A DNA stretch of 64,000 nucleotides from Prochlorococcus marinus XMU1405 (lineage in GTDB: Bacteria; Cyanobacteriota; Cyanobacteriia; PCC-6307; Cyanobiaceae), in NCBI RefSeq assembly GCF_017696275.1, contig NZ_JAAORF010000001.1, positions 248,001 through 312,000 of the forward strand, given 5' to 3'. The number at the start of each line of letters is the position of its first letter. Within the stretch, counting starts at the first letter, position 1. Positions 27,773 through 37,895 of this stretch are shown in pieces. The notes beneath the pieces were generated by a model, which did no database searches, was not told the origin of the DNA, and saw only the letters and a list, made by a program, of their open reading frames with translations. The translations under genes were made by a program, and so were the position numbers.

Positions 27773-29193
27773 AGTGATTTAAACAATCTTTGCTGTATGT
27801 TGTGATTGACAATAGGACTTGAATAATTATTTTTTTCTAAATTAGATATCCCCCCATTTAATAATTCTGAATTTGACACTTTAGATAATTCAGGAATCCA
27901 ATATTTTATATATTTGCAAATAGGATCAAATTTTTTTGCTTGGGTGTATGGATTAAAAATTCTTAGTGGTTTTGGATCCATACCGCTACTGGCGCTCCAC
28001 TGCCATCCCCCATTATTTGCAGATAAGTCTCCATCAACCAAAGTCTCCATAAATTTTTTCTCGCCCATTTGCCAATTGCATATAAGATCTTTTACCAGAA
28101 ATGAAGCGACTATCATCCTACATCTGTTATGCATCCAGCCAGTACTATTTAGTTGACGCATTGCAGCATCTACTATAGGTACTCCGGTTTCTCCGTTGCT
28201 CCAATGCTGAAACCATTCATTATTGTTTTGCCATGGAAAGTGATCCCATTTTTTTCTATATGGACCTTTCTCTAGCTCTGGGAAATGGAATAAGCAATGT
28301 TGATAAAATTCACGCCAAACAAGTTCTTTTTGCCAAGTTTCAATTGATAGATAATTTCCTTGATTTGCAAAATCTGAATTTAAATTTAATGTTGCGTTCC
28401 AAATTTTTCTAATGCTAATGGTGCCAAATCTGAGAGATGCACTTAGAAAAGATGTCCCATTATGGGAAGGAAAATCTCGTGCCGAATTATAAGAATATAT
28501 TTTTTTTTCGTTAATGAAGTTTTCTAATAATGTTTCTGCAGCATTCTCTCCAGGTCTACATGGACAAATATTCGAACCAGGAAATTTGATATTTTTGATA
28601 AATTTCTCTAGAACCGAATCAGATGAATTTATTGTCTTATTTTCTTTGAGTTTATTATCTATATCTTTAAACTGGAAAGCAACTTTATCTTGGTCATATG
28701 GACCTAATAAATTCATTTTTGATTTAAGGTTTTTATAAAAAGGTCCATAAACTGAATAAGGTTTATTATTTCCGGAAAATATTTTTAAAGGTTCCAATAA
28801 TAAGTGATCCCAAGTTTCAATAACTTGGATATTTTGTTCTTCTAAATTTTTTTTTATTTTTAAATCGCGATTAATCTCATAAGGTTCAATTGATCTATTC
28901 CAAAAAACAAATTTAGCATCTATTTTCTTTGCTAATTGAGGAATTATTAATACCGGATCTCCTTCTTCCATGATTAATCTACTACCCATTTTTTTCCAAT
29001 TATTTCCTAATTCTTGAAGCGAATTTCCTAGAAACCAAGCTCTTGAACTTGCATTGAAATCGTGTGGGTAATTTTTATCAAATATGTAAGTTGAAGTAAT
29101 AGCATTTGATAATGAAAATGCTTTGATTAAAGCTTGATTGTCAAATATTCTTAAATCCTTTCTATGCCAAAAAAGTATTCTAGGTTTATTCAT
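27757..29193 (-). CDS. phrA: Deoxyribodipyrimidine photolyase
   Basis: A 478-residue class I photolyase/cryptochrome. Residues 1 to about 130 are the antenna-binding alpha/beta domain (ILFWHRKDLRIFDNQAL). The FAD-binding helical domain includes SLRFGTISIRKIW, WQKELVWREFYQHCLFHFPEL, and WSNGETGVPIVDAAMRQLNSTGWMHNRCRMIVASFL, followed by WQWSASSGMDPKPLRIFNP. It repairs UV-induced cyclobutane dimers using blue light, which suits a surface-ocean phototroph. The Nudix gene upstream overlaps it by 4 bp (ATGA). Confidence 0.94.
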   Translation of the reverse strand: MNKPRILFWHRKDLRIFDNQALIKAFSLSNAITSTYIFDKNYPHDFNASSRAWFLGNSLQELGNNWKKMGSRLIMEEGDPVLIIPQLAKKIDAKFVFWNRSIEPYEINRDLKIKKNLEEQNIQVIETWDHLLLEPLKIFSGNNKPYSVYGPFYKNLKSKMNLLGPYDQDKVAFQFKDIDNKLKENKTINSSDSVLEKFIKNIKFPGSNICPCRPGENAAETLLENFINEKKIYSYNSARDFPSHNGTSFLSASLRFGTISIRKIWNATLNLNSDFANQGNYLSIETWQKELVWREFYQHCLFHFPELEKGPYRKKWDHFPWQNNNEWFQHWSNGETGVPIVDAAMRQLNSTGWMHNRCRMIVASFLVKDLICNWQMGEKKFMETLVDGDLSANNGGWQWSASSGMDPKPLRIFNPYTQAKKFDPICKYIKYWIPELSKVSNSELLNGGISNLEKNNYSSPIVNHNIQQRLFKSLYAEI

Positions 29194-29753
29194 AATTCAT
29201 CTAAAAATTGTTTAGCTCTAAACCAAGCTGTAACAGTTTTTGCGTCAAGAATCTCATCCCCACTAGAAATAAGATTATCTAGTTCGTTCGGATCTAAAAT
29301 TAATACTTCTATATCTTCATCTAAATCTCCTTTAACCTCGGAATTTAGTTTGCTCAAATCACGCGCTAAAAATAAATAAATTTCTTCATCTGCATAACCA
29401 GGAGCGGGGACAAGAGTTCCTAATTCATCCCATTTGTTTGCACTAAATCCAGTTTCTTCTTGTATTTCTCTTTTAATTGAATTAATAGGTGTTTCACCTA
29501 TTTCTAATGTGCCTGCTGGAAACTCTAATAAATACCTTGAAACAGCAAATCTATATTGCCTAAGAATGATAACTTTATTGTCTTTTGTAATAGGTACGGC
29601 TAATGCTGCCCCAGGATGCTTAATGTATCCATATTCACCTTCGTGTCCATTTGGAAGCTCAATTCTATTTATTTCGAAACTAAATTTTTTTGACTTTAAC
29701 TCAGATATTTTTTCTTTAAAAATGGATCTTTTTAAAAAGTTTATTTTGCCCAT
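29190..29753 (-). CDS. Nudix hydrolase, ADP-ribose pyrophosphatase-like
   Basis: A 187-residue Nudix protein. The complete Nudix box G-x5-E-x7-R-E-x2-E-E-x-G is present in GTLEIGETPINSIKREIQEE followed by TGF (about residues 83-105). The upstream block KVIILRQYRFAVSRYLLEFPAG resembles ADP-ribose/ADP-sugar pyrophosphatases. The likely action is cleavage of ADP-ribose or a related dinucleotide, which is inferred from the family. Its stop overlaps the photolyase start as ATGA, so translation is coupled; photolyase-Nudix pairing could reflect joint nucleotide and DNA repair. Confidence 0.9.
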   Translation of the reverse strand: MGKINFLKRSIFKEKISELKSKKFSFEINRIELPNGHEGEYGYIKHPGAALAVPITKDNKVIILRQYRFAVSRYLLEFPAGTLEIGETPINSIKREIQEETGFSANKWDELGTLVPAPGYADEEIYLFLARDLSKLNSEVKGDLDEDIEVLILDPNELDNLISSGDEILDAKTVTAWFRAKQFLDEL

Positions 29754-29800
29754 GAATTTTAAATAAAAACAGCCTAACAGTTATTTTTTGGTTTTGTAAA

Positions 29801-30367
29801 TCAATTAATAGACCATTTTGGGTCATCAAACTTTGTGATTTTTTGGCTTCTACTTAAGATTTCAGAAAGTGGTGTAATAACGAAATTCCGATTCATGAAT
29901 CTAGGGTGAGGTAATGTTAATTCCTCGTCAACCGTATGAAAATCTTCCCACCAAAGAATATCTAAATCGAGACATCTTGATAGCCATTTCTTACCCTTTG
30001 GCGTCTCTTCTCGTCCGAAAAATCTCTCTAACTTTTTTAGCTCTTTTAAAAGTAATTTCGCTTTTTTAGTTGATGGTTTTGGGAAAGAATTACTTTTTAT
30101 AAGTAATAGAGTATTTAAATAATTTGGCTGCTCATTATCAACACCATGAGGTAATGTCTCATAAATTGAAGACCAAAAAAAGTTTGCATAAAATTTGCTT
30201 TTCTCTTCTTTTTTTTGGTTGGAACTATCTCCCCACTCATTTATTATTTCCTCTATTTTTGGTTTGCAAATTAATAGTGAATCAAGAGGGCTTCCGAATT
30301 TACTATCAATATTTGCTCCGAGGGATATACATAGTCCATTTTTGATATTAAGATTTGATAATTCCAC
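29801..30367 (-). CDS. folK: 2-amino-4-hydroxy-6-hydroxymethyldihydropteridine pyrophosphokinase
   Basis: HPPK transfers pyrophosphate from ATP to the pterin in folate synthesis. Visible motifs are [20 protein letters not shown] near the N-terminus, [20 protein letters not shown], and the catalytic block [13 protein letters not shown] plus [19 protein letters not shown] choose the GTG at 30367 (188 residues); a TTG four codons upstream at 30379 is also in frame and neither has a clear Shine-Dalgarno. It is divergent from chlD with about 50 bp between. Confidence 0.95.
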   Translation of the reverse strand: MELSNLNIKNGLCISLGANIDSKFGSPLDSLLICKPKIEEIINEWGDSSNQKKEEKSKFYANFFWSSIYETLPHGVDNEQPNYLNTLLLIKSNSFPKPSTKKAKLLLKELKKLERFFGREETPKGKKWLSRCLDLDILWWEDFHTVDEELTLPHPRFMNRNFVITPLSEILSRSQKITKFDDPKWSIN

Positions 30368-30415
30368 TACAAAAAACAAAGTTATTGGATAAATTCTATA
30401 TCAGGCATTTTTAAA

Positions 30416-32599
30416 GTGATTTTGAACCCCGAGTTAAAAGAAAAAGGAGAAATAAAAGATTTAATGAAGTCGAAGGATTCTTTTAGAGCTTTTCCTTTGG
30501 CCGCAATTACAGGCCATAGCTTATTGAAATTATCTTTACTTTTGGCAGCAGTTGATCCAAGTTTAGGGGGAGTGATTATTGCTGGTGGAAGAGGTACTGG
30601 TAAGTCAGTATTAGCAAGGGGTTTACATACTTTACTTCCTCCTATAGAGGTATTAGATAATGAATTAATACTTGAAAAGCTAATTGAGAAAAATAGTGGA
30701 ACTTCATTAAGACCTATTGGGAGGAACCTTGATCCAGATAAACCAGAGGAATGGGATATTAGTACTAATAAATTGTTGGAGGAGGTAATTGGAAGTGATT
30801 ATTTGAATCAAATTGAAGAAATTCCGAAGAAAGTAAGAGAGGCACCATTTATTCAAGTTCCTATTGGCATAACCGAAGACAGACTTGTTGGATCAATTGA
30901 CGTCGCTGCATCATTAAGTACGGGGGAACAAGTTTTTCAGCCTGGAATTTTAGCAGAGGCTCATAGAGGTGTTCTTTATGTAGATGATATAAATTTATTG
31001 GATGATGGAATTGTAAATTTAATTCTTGAAGCCACAGGAAGAGAGAAAAATAATATTGAAAGAGATGGTTTAAGTCTCTCTCATCCTTGTAAGTCACTTT
31101 TAATAGCAACTTATAATCCTGAAGAAGGAGCTCTAAGAGATCATGTTTTAGATCGTTTTGCCATCGTGCTTTCCGCAGATCAATCTATTGATAACGCTCA
31201 AAGAGTTGAGATTACAAAATCTGTTTTATCGCATGCAGAAAATAATATTCAATTTTCAGAAAAATGGTCGGAAGAATCTGATAATTTATCCACTCAATTA
31301 ATTTTGGCAAGGCAATGGTTAAAGGATGTCAAGATAACAAAAGAGCAAATAACCTATTTAGTGAATGAAGCTCTTAGAGGAGGAGTAGAAGGGCATAGGT
31401 CAGAATTATTTGCAGTAAAAGTGGCAAAGGCCAATGCAGCTCTTCGAGGCGATGAGAATGTAAATTCTGAAGATCTTAAAGTCGCAGTTAGGTTAGTTAT
31501 TCTCCCACGAGCAATGCAAATTCCTCCAGAAGATGATGATATTCAACCCCCCCCTCCAGAGGATCAGAGTCCCCCCCCTCCACCTCAATCAAACAATGAA
31601 GAGTCAGAACCTGAGGCTAATGAAAATGATAATGACCTAGACCAAGAACAAGAACAAGAAGAAGATAATTCTGATGGAGAAGAAGAATCTACTCCCGATA
31701 TACCTGAAGAATTTATATTAGATCCTGAGGCATGTATGGTTGATCCTGATTTATTGCTTTTTTCATCAGCTAAAGCTAAAGCCGGAAATAGCGGAAGTAG
31801 ATCAGTGATATTCAGTGATAGTAGAGGAAGGTATGTGAAACCTATAATTCCAAGAGGTAAGGTAAAAAGAATTGCGGTAGATGCGACTTTGCGAGCTGCA
31901 GCTCCTTATCAAAAATCGAGAAGAATAAGGAATCCTAATAAATCAATAGTTATTGAAGAAAACGATTTTAGGGCTAAGCTTCTTCAAAAAAAGGCGGGAG
32001 CTCTAGTGATTTTTCTGGTTGATGCTAGTGGATCTATGGCTTTAAATAGAATGCAAAGTGCTAAAGGCGCAGTAATAAGACTTTTAACAGAGGCATATGA
32101 GAATAGAGATGAAGTTGCTCTTATACCCTTTAGAGGTAATCAAGCAGAGGTTCTTTTGCCTCCAACAAGATCAATAACTGCAGCGAAAAGAAGGCTAGAA
32201 ACAATGCCTTGTGGAGGTGGATCTCCTTTAGCTCATGGACTAACGCAATCAGCAAAAGTAGCAAAAAATGCTCTTTCTACTGGAGATATAGGTCAAGTTA
32301 TTGTTGTTGGAATTACCGATGGAAGAGGAAATGTTCCATTAGGATTATCTCTAGGACAAAATGAAGTTGAAGAAAACGAAAATACAAATGCAAATTTAAA
32401 GCAAGAGGTTCTTGATATTGCAGCAAAATATCCCATGCTTGGGATAAAACTTTTGATAATTGATACAGAAAGAAAATTTATTGCAAGTGGATTTGGTAAA
32501 GAATTAGCAGAGGCAGCTCAAGGGAAATATGTTCAACTGCCAAAAGCTACAGATAAAGCAATCGCAGCTATGGCTTTAAATGCTATAAATGAATTCTAA
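30416..32599 (+). CDS. chlD: Magnesium chelatase subunit D
   Basis: ChlD works with ChlI and ChlH to insert Mg2+ into protoporphyrin IX, the first committed step to chlorophyll. The 727-residue protein has an N-terminal AAA+ domain ([19 protein letters not shown] near residue 57; [19 protein letters not shown]). A proline-then-acid linker spans about 375-425. The C-terminal integrin-I/VWA domain has a MIDAS motif, [10 protein letters not shown], at Asp536. I use the GTG at 30416; an internal ATG at 30464 is an alternative start. The linker contains two eight-C tracts. Confidence 0.96.
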   Translation: MILNPELKEKGEIKDLMKSKDSFRAFPLAAITGHSLLKLSLLLAAVDPSLGGVIIAGGRGTGKSVLARGLHTLLPPIEVLDNELILEKLIEKNSGTSLRPIGRNLDPDKPEEWDISTNKLLEEVIGSDYLNQIEEIPKKVREAPFIQVPIGITEDRLVGSIDVAASLSTGEQVFQPGILAEAHRGVLYVDDINLLDDGIVNLILEATGREKNNIERDGLSLSHPCKSLLIATYNPEEGALRDHVLDRFAIVLSADQSIDNAQRVEITKSVLSHAENNIQFSEKWSEESDNLSTQLILARQWLKDVKITKEQITYLVNEALRGGVEGHRSELFAVKVAKANAALRGDENVNSEDLKVAVRLVILPRAMQIPPEDDDIQPPPPEDQSPPPPPQSNNEESEPEANENDNDLDQEQEQEEDNSDGEEESTPDIPEEFILDPEACMVDPDLLLFSSAKAKAGNSGSRSVIFSDSRGRYVKPIIPRGKVKRIAVDATLRAAAPYQKSRRIRNPNKSIVIEENDFRAKLLQKKAGALVIFLVDASGSMALNRMQSAKGAVIRLLTEAYENRDEVALIPFRGNQAEVLLPPTRSITAAKRRLETMPCGGGSPLAHGLTQSAKVAKNALSTGDIGQVIVVGITDGRGNVPLGLSLGQNEVEENENTNANLKQEVLDIAAKYPMLGIKLLIIDTERKFIASGFGKELAEAAQGKYVQLPKATDKAIAAMALNAINEF

Positions 32600-32606
32600 A
32601 TATTTT

Positions 32607-33452
32607 TTATGGATAAATTTCGTTAAGAAATTTCGAAAGTCCAATCGTTAAATCTCTTATAGATTTGGTTAATTCTTTATCTTGAGTTAATTTTTCAAAA
32701 TCATCACTCATATCGTCTATTTTGGTTGAAATAGATCTAGCAGCATTTATTGTCAATTTAATGTCGTTAAGGGTTTCTTTATCATCGATAGTAGACAAAA
32801 TGTTATTTAAATGATTAGCAGCAGTTGTAATTTCTTTTATTAGAGGTTCAACTCTTTCTATTTCTTTTTTCGATAAATAAATTAATTCATCAAGATTTTC
32901 TTGTGTTTTGTCAAATTGATTAATTGAGTTGAGGATGTTCTCAATTAAGTTTTCTTGATTTGTTTCTTTTAAAAGTTGACTTATTCTATTAGTTATATTT
33001 GAGAGACTTGATAGTTGCTTACCTGTGATAGTGTCTCCCTGACAAATAATTAATTTGGTATCGCATTTTTCTGAAATAGGTTTTGCTGTATTTTTGGGAA
33101 TTGTCTTGTCACTAGTTTCTAAAGCAACTTGTACATCTCCTCCAAGGAAAGAATTTGTGACTACCCTAGCAAATGCTGGCCTTGGAAGGATAATGTCAGG
33201 ATTATTTAAAACTATTTTTGCTTTAATTGATTCATTCGTAAACAAGATATCTTCTATCGATCCTACTAAAATTCCTCTGTAAGTAACTGGAGATTTTTTT
33301 GATAAACCGCTTGCGTTATTGAATTCAGCAAAGAGGTACCAATTTTTTGAAGATAATTTTACTCCTCTTAGCCAAAAAGAAAAGAATGTGAAAATTAAAA
33401 TTCCTCCTAATAAGGAAAAACCAACTATTGAATCTCTCAAGCTTCTACGCAT
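32607..33452 (-). CDS. MlaD/MCE-domain lipid-transport protein
   Basis: A 281-residue protein with one N-terminal membrane helix (about 9-29; IVGFSLLGGILIFTFFSFWL). An MCE domain follows (about 37-115; LFAEFNNASGLSKKSPVTYRG and GILVGSIEDI), and then a long helical tail (about 150-280). MCE proteins form periplasmic rings or tubes that carry lipids between membranes as substrate-binding parts of ABC importers. The ABC ATPase gene lies 5 bp upstream on the same strand. The permease partner is not in this window. Confidence 0.9.
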   Translation of the reverse strand: MRRSLRDSIVGFSLLGGILIFTFFSFWLRGVKLSSKNWYLFAEFNNASGLSKKSPVTYRGILVGSIEDILFTNESIKAKIVLNNPDIILPRPAFARVVTNSFLGGDVQVALETSDKTIPKNTAKPISEKCDTKLIICQGDTITGKQLSSLSNITNRISQLLKETNQENLIENILNSINQFDKTQENLDELIYLSKKEIERVEPLIKEITTAANHLNNILSTIDDKETLNDIKLTINAARSISTKIDDMSDDFEKLTQDKELTKSIRDLTIGLSKFLNEIYP

Positions 33453-33457
33453 AATTT

Positions 33458-34243
33458 CTAAATGTCTTTGGGTTGCATTGGACCATCAAGTTTCCCATGC
33501 CTAAATTGGAATACATAGGGATCTTTACTCTCTTTAAATTCATCAATCGAGCCTGCCCATCTAAATTTACCTCCATAAAGTATTAAAACTTTATCTGAAG
33601 TTCTCTCTATAGTACTAAGAACATGGCTAACTACAATAGATGATCCGCTAGCTTTATGATTTGTTTTATTAATTAAATCTTCAATTCTTGAAGAGGCAAT
33701 TGGATCAAGGCCAGCAGTTGGTTCATCAAAAAGTAATAAAGGTTTTGACTTTACTTTGAGAGTCTGATCATTAATTAATGCTCTAGCAAAACTTACTCTT
33801 TTTTGCATGCCTCCGCTTAATTCATTTGGAAGTTTTTTTTCAACATTAAATAATCCTACTTCAGCTAAGCATTCACATACTATTTCATGAATTAACTTTT
33901 TAGATAGGTTTTTATTTCTCTTAAGGAGAAAACCTACATTTTCTTCAATAGTTAAAGATCCTAATAAAGCGGGGTTCTGAAAAACTAGTCTTACATCAGG
34001 AGGATTATTTTGATCTAATCTCAAATATGTTTGTTTTTCACCAAATATTCTTAATTCTCCTTTGGTAGGTAGTATGAGTCCTGCTAATATTTTTAATATT
34101 GTTGATTTACCGGAACCTGAGGGGCCCACAATAGCTAATTTTTCTCCATCATTAAGTTCAAAATTTATTTGATCAAGCACATCTACTTCTCCCCAGCTAA
34201 TTGAGAGGTCTTTTGTTTCAACTGCATGCTTTGATTTCTTCAA
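33458..34243 (-). CDS. ABC transporter ATPase, MlaF-like
   Basis: A 261-residue nucleotide-binding subunit. Walker A GPSGSGKSTIL (about 39-49), a Q loop in VRLVFQNPALLG, the signature LSGGMQKRVSFARAL, Walker B LLLFDEPTAGLDP and a switch histidine (VVSHVLSTIERT) are all intact. The sequence and its pairing with an MCE gene place it in the lipid/organic-solvent-tolerance (Mla/TGD) group, likely moving lipids between envelope and thylakoid or plasma membranes. The link to a particular lipid is inference. Confidence 0.92.
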   Translation of the reverse strand: MKKSKHAVETKDLSISWGEVDVLDQINFELNDGEKLAIVGPSGSGKSTILKILAGLILPTKGELRIFGEKQTYLRLDQNNPPDVRLVFQNPALLGSLTIEENVGFLLKRNKNLSKKLIHEIVCECLAEVGLFNVEKKLPNELSGGMQKRVSFARALINDQTLKVKSKPLLLFDEPTAGLDPIASSRIEDLINKTNHKASGSSIVVSHVLSTIERTSDKVLILYGGKFRWAGSIDEFKESKDPYVFQFRHGKLDGPMQPKDI

Positions 34244-34372
34244 AACTTATTTAAAAACATCTTTCATTTCATTTTGCCTATTTTTAGAAATAAAAAAAGG
34301 ATGTATGAATTTAATTTATAATGGTTCTATTATAGTTTTAAATTTGATAAAAATAATTTAAGAGTTTTTTTA

Positions 34373-35758
34373 ATGAATAAGCGAAAAAAAAGAGTTAGAA
34401 GATTGTACAAATATCATAAAAAGTATAACTTTCATCTATTAAACAAAATTTCGAGAATTTTGAGTTGGCTTTTGCCAGGACTGGTAATAAAAAGATGGAT
34501 GCTTACTTCTGCAATAGGATTCCTCACTTCATTATTGGGCCTGTCAATTTGGACAAATTTAAGTCCCCTTTATTGGTTTACTGAAATATTTTTTGGTTTA
34601 TTAATAGGTTTAACAAAAGTCTTACCCGTTTCAATACTGGGGCCATTAATTTTTGTTGTTGGAATAATATTAATAGGGATTGGACAAAATAGAAGTATTA
34701 ATTCTATTCAAAAAGCGCTTGTTCCAGAAAAAAATACATTCTTAGTTGATGCATTAAGAGTTAAGAGTAAATTAAACAGAGGTCCTAATATTGTTGCAAT
34801 TGGGGGTGGTACAGGCTTATCTACTTTACTGAAAGGCCTAAAAAATTATAGTAGTAATATTACAGCAATCGTAACTGTATCCGATGATGGCGGAAGTAGT
34901 GGAATTCTCAGAAAACAATTAGGTGTGCAACCTCCAGGAGATATTAGAAATTGTTTGGCAGCCTTATCAAACGAGGAACCTACTCTAACAAGATTATTTC
35001 AGTATAGATTTTCAGGAGGAAGTGGTCTTGAAGGTCATAGTTTCGGAAATCTATTCTTGTCAGCTTTAACAACAATTACAGGCAGTTTAGAAAAGGCAGT
35101 GCAGGCCTCTAGTAAGGTCTTGGCGGTACAAGGTCAAGTTTTACCTGCAACAAATATTGATGTTATGTTATGGGCCGAATTAGAAGACGGTGAAAAAATT
35201 TATGGTGAAAGCAATATCAGTAAATCTAAAAAATTAATTTCGAGGATTGGTTACCTACCAGAAAATCCTTCTGCTCTACCAAGTGCTCTTGAATCCATAA
35301 AAGAAGCAGATTTAATTGTTCTTGGCCCAGGTAGTCTATACACATCATTATTGCCAAATTTGTTAGTACCAGAGATAGTAGATGCCTTATTGCAAAGCAA
35401 TGCCCCAAAAATATATATAAGTAATTTGATGACTCAGCCAGGAGAAACAGATGGACTTGATGTTTATCAACATATCAAAGCAATAGAAAAACAATTATCA
35501 AATTTTGGAGTTAATACTCGAATTTTTAACTCAATCTTATCTCAGATTAAATTTGAAAAGTCTCCATTAGTAGACTATTACGAAAGTAGAGGGGCAGAGC
35601 CTGTCCAATGTAATAAAGAAAAATTATTATCTGAGGGTTATTATGTTTTGCAGGCACCATTATATTCAAAAAGGATAACTCCAACTCTTAGACATGATCA
35701 AAGGAGACTCGCAAGAGCAGTTATGTTTTTATACCGCAAATTAAAAAAATTAAACTAA
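34373..35758 (+). CDS. YvcK/CofD-like gluconeogenesis-factor protein with membrane anchor
   Basis: A 461-residue protein. A basic N-terminus ([16 protein letters not shown]) leads to two or three hydrophobic segments (about 43-118). A Rossmann-like CofD/YvcK domain follows (about 140-455), beginning [17 protein letters not shown] and containing [17 protein letters not shown] and [10 protein letters not shown]. YvcK proteins bind UDP-GlcNAc and affect cell shape and central carbon flow in Bacillus. They are not the F420 enzyme CofD, so no F420 role is proposed. The stop overlaps ndhJ's stop in CTAA. Confidence 0.9.
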   Translation: MNKRKKRVRRLYKYHKKYNFHLLNKISRILSWLLPGLVIKRWMLTSAIGFLTSLLGLSIWTNLSPLYWFTEIFFGLLIGLTKVLPVSILGPLIFVVGIILIGIGQNRSINSIQKALVPEKNTFLVDALRVKSKLNRGPNIVAIGGGTGLSTLLKGLKNYSSNITAIVTVSDDGGSSGILRKQLGVQPPGDIRNCLAALSNEEPTLTRLFQYRFSGGSGLEGHSFGNLFLSALTTITGSLEKAVQASSKVLAVQGQVLPATNIDVMLWAELEDGEKIYGESNISKSKKLISRIGYLPENPSALPSALESIKEADLIVLGPGSLYTSLLPNLLVPEIVDALLQSNAPKIYISNLMTQPGETDGLDVYQHIKAIEKQLSNFGVNTRIFNSILSQIKFEKSPLVDYYESRGAEPVQCNKEKLLSEGYYVLQAPLYSKRITPTLRHDQRRLARAVMFLYRKLKKLN

Positions 35759-36285
35759 TACGCATCTTGAAGTTCATAGAAATCTGGCTGAATATAATCT
35801 TTTCGTAATGGCCATCCTCTCCAATCTTCAGGCATTAATAGTCTTTTAGGATTTGGATGATCAATAAAATTTATTCCATACATATCAAAAGTTTCTCTTT
35901 CTTGCCAATCACTTCCTTTAAAAATGTTATATAAACTAGGGATTGATAAATCAGAATCTCTTTTTAAGAAAACTTTTAATCTGACTTCATTAATTTTTTC
36001 GATTTTTTGTAAATCATTAACAGTTATAAAATGGTAGAAACTTACAAGATTTTTACCAGGCCCCTCATCGTATCCTCCTTGACATTGGAGATAGTTGAAT
36101 CCGTAATTTTTTAAAGCTGAAACTGCTTCATATAATTTGTTAGGTTCCACAGAAATGTTTTCAATTCCTATGTGATCATCAGATAAAGATTGATTTGGAA
36201 TTCCTTCTTGAGATAAATATTGACTTATAACCCCTTCTTTTTCTATTGAATTATCTGAGGATTTGGCTAAATCTTCTTTTTCCAT
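35755..36285 (-). CDS. ndhJ: NAD(P)H-quinone oxidoreductase subunit J
   Basis: NdhJ is the peripheral-arm subunit of the cyanobacterial NDH-1 complex (30-kDa complex I family), which drives cyclic electron flow and respiration on thylakoids using ferredoxin. The 176-residue protein has the family signature near the C-terminus: [40 protein letters not shown], given here in outline (about residues 126-167). It is the last gene of the ndhC-ndhK-ndhJ operon; its start directly abuts the ndhK stop. Confidence 0.97.
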   Translation of the reverse strand: MEKEDLAKSSDNSIEKEGVISQYLSQEGIPNQSLSDDHIGIENISVEPNKLYEAVSALKNYGFNYLQCQGGYDEGPGKNLVSFYHFITVNDLQKIEKINEVRLKVFLKRDSDLSIPSLYNIFKGSDWQERETFDMYGINFIDHPNPKRLLMPEDWRGWPLRKDYIQPDFYELQDAY

Positions 36286-37013
36286 TAATCTTCGGTAATA
36301 ATTTCAGCTTTTTCGGTATTTTCAGGCAATTCAGTTATTTTTTCTTTTTTAGAGGAAGGAATAACGTTGGCTGAGGTTTTGTTGAGGTATTCCCCAGTAT
36401 TTTCAGAGAAAACAAGATTCATTTTGTGATCAGATGTCATATATCTGTGATTTTGTTCTGTTTTTGTCCTCTCTGAAATTGATTCATTACCAACTTTTTT
36501 TCTTAATTTAATAACAGCATCAAAGATTGCTTCTGGTCTTGGTGGACATCCAGGAAGGTATAAATCTACTGGTATCAATTTATCAACTCCTCTTACAGCA
36601 GTGGTTGAATCAGCGCTGAACATTCCTCCTGTAATTGTACAGGCACCCATCGCAATCACATATTTAGGTTCAGGCATTTGTTCATAAAGTCTTACTAGTG
36701 CTGGAGCCATCTTCATCGTTACTGTTCCTGCAACTATTAGCAGATCTGCTTGCCTTGGCGAGCTTCTAGGTACTAAACCAAATCTATCAAAATCAAATCT
36801 AGATCCGATTAAGGCAGCAAATTCTATAAAACAACAAGCTGTACCGTATAAGAGAGGCCACAAACTGCTTAATCTAGCCCAATTATGAAGATCGTCTAAA
36901 CTTGTTAATATAATATTTTCGCTTAAATCTGTAGTAACTTGGGGTGCACCAAGAGGATTGCAAGTTCCTTCTCGAATTTCTCTTATTGCTTTTGGGGATA
37001 ATTGTGGATTCAC
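36285..37013 (-). CDS. ndhK: NAD(P)H-quinone oxidoreductase subunit K
   Basis: NdhK (PSST/NuoB family) carries the N2-type [4Fe-4S] cluster next to the quinone site of NDH-1. The four ligands are visible: the tandem Cys60-Cys61 ([13 protein letters not shown]), Cys125 ([11 protein letters not shown]) and Cys156 ([10 protein letters not shown]). At 242 residues it has a C-terminal extension rich in Glu and Lys after about residue 200. It lies between ndhC (4 bp upstream) and ndhJ (1-base contact). Confidence 0.97.
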   Translation of the reverse strand: MNPQLSPKAIREIREGTCNPLGAPQVTTDLSENIILTSLDDLHNWARLSSLWPLLYGTACCFIEFAALIGSRFDFDRFGLVPRSSPRQADLLIVAGTVTMKMAPALVRLYEQMPEPKYVIAMGACTITGGMFSADSTTAVRGVDKLIPVDLYLPGCPPRPEAIFDAVIKLRKKVGNESISERTKTEQNHRYMTSDHKMNLVFSENTGEYLNKTSANVIPSSKKEKITELPENTEKAEIITED

Positions 37014-37017
37014 TTTT

Positions 37018-37380
37018 TTAGCTCCATTCTAAAGCACCTTTTCTCCATGCGTATGCTAAAGCGATAACAAGTATTGCGATGAAAATTAAAGCCTCAATAA
37101 AGGCTAATAATCCTAATCTATTGAAAGCAACAGCCCAAGGATAAAGGAATACTGTCTCAACATCAAATATAACGAAAACTAAGGCAAACATGTAATAACG
37201 AATATTAAATTGAATCCATGCTCCCCCTATAGGCTCCATTCCTGATTCGTATGTAAGCTTTCTTTCCCCTGTTCTACCTTTTGGGGCAACGATGAGGTTA
37301 GTAATTAGAGCTAGAATTGGAACTGCTGCGGCAATTAGAAGGAAACCTAAAAAATATTCATAGCCAGTTAATACAAACAT
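37018..37380 (-). CDS. ndhC: NAD(P)H-quinone oxidoreductase subunit 3
   Basis: A 120-residue, three-helix membrane subunit of NDH-1 (NuoA/ND3 family). The conserved loop [24 protein letters not shown] (about 44-67, with a Glu-Pro-Ile-Gly core) and the second-helix [16 protein letters not shown] (about 68-84) are diagnostic. It is first in the ndhC-K-J operon and divergent from rubA across 77 bp, so the NDH operon and the photosystem II assembly genes share an intergenic control region. Confidence 0.97.
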   Translation of the reverse strand: MFVLTGYEYFLGFLLIAAAVPILALITNLIVAPKGRTGERKLTYESGMEPIGGAWIQFNIRYYMFALVFVIFDVETVFLYPWAVAFNRLGLLAFIEALIFIAILVIALAYAWRKGALEWS

Positions 37381-37457
37381 CTTAAAAAATTAATTTTGAA
37401 TAAAAGTCGCTTAATGAAGCAAAATCTTTTAAAGTTCTTAAAGAACAATAATAAACC

Positions 37458-37886
37458 GTGAGTGAAAACATTCAACCAGCCTCTGAGGAAAACAAAATAG
37501 TTGAAGACCTTGAGAAGATAAAACCTTCTGAAAATATCTCAGGAGTAAAAGTTGAACAACCTGTCTTTAATTTAGAACAAAATAGATTCGAATGTAGAAG
37601 CTGTGGATACATTTATGATCCGTCTGAAGGAAATAAAAAATTAAACATACCTAAAAATACTCCTTTTTCAGATTTGGATGGGAATACTTTCGCTTGCCCT
37701 GTTTGTCGAGCAGGTAAAAATTTTTACAAGGATATAGGTCCCAAATCTAAACCTAGTGGTTTTGAAGAAAATTTAGTTTATGGGTTTGGTTTTAATAGTT
37801 TACCTCCTGGACAAAAAAACATATTGATTTTTGGAGGCCTGGCTTTTGCTGCTGCTATATTCCTTTCTTTGTACTCTTTGCATTAA
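37458..37886 (+). CDS. rubA: Membrane-anchored rubredoxin (RubA)
   Basis: A 142-residue thylakoid rubredoxin needed for photosystem II assembly in cyanobacteria and plants. After a polar N-terminus, the iron-binding cysteines are Cys46-x2-Cys49 (ECRSCGYIYDP) and Cys80-x2-Cys83 (FACPVCRAGKNFY). A single hydrophobic anchor lies at about 121-139. The start is GTG at 37458. The cluster rubA-ycf48-psbE-psbF-psbL-psbJ is conserved in cyanobacteria and supports the function. Confidence 0.96.
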   Translation: MSENIQPASEENKIVEDLEKIKPSENISGVKVEQPVFNLEQNRFECRSCGYIYDPSEGNKKLNIPKNTPFSDLDGNTFACPVCRAGKNFYKDIGPKSKPSGFEENLVYGFGFNSLPPGQKNILIFGGLAFAAAIFLSLYSLH

Positions 37887-37895
37887 TATATACAG

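Noticed and set aside
34373-35758. F420 biosynthesis (CofD) role for the YvcK-like gene
   Set aside because: The membrane-anchored YvcK subgroup is distinct from CofD, and no other F420 genes are present here.
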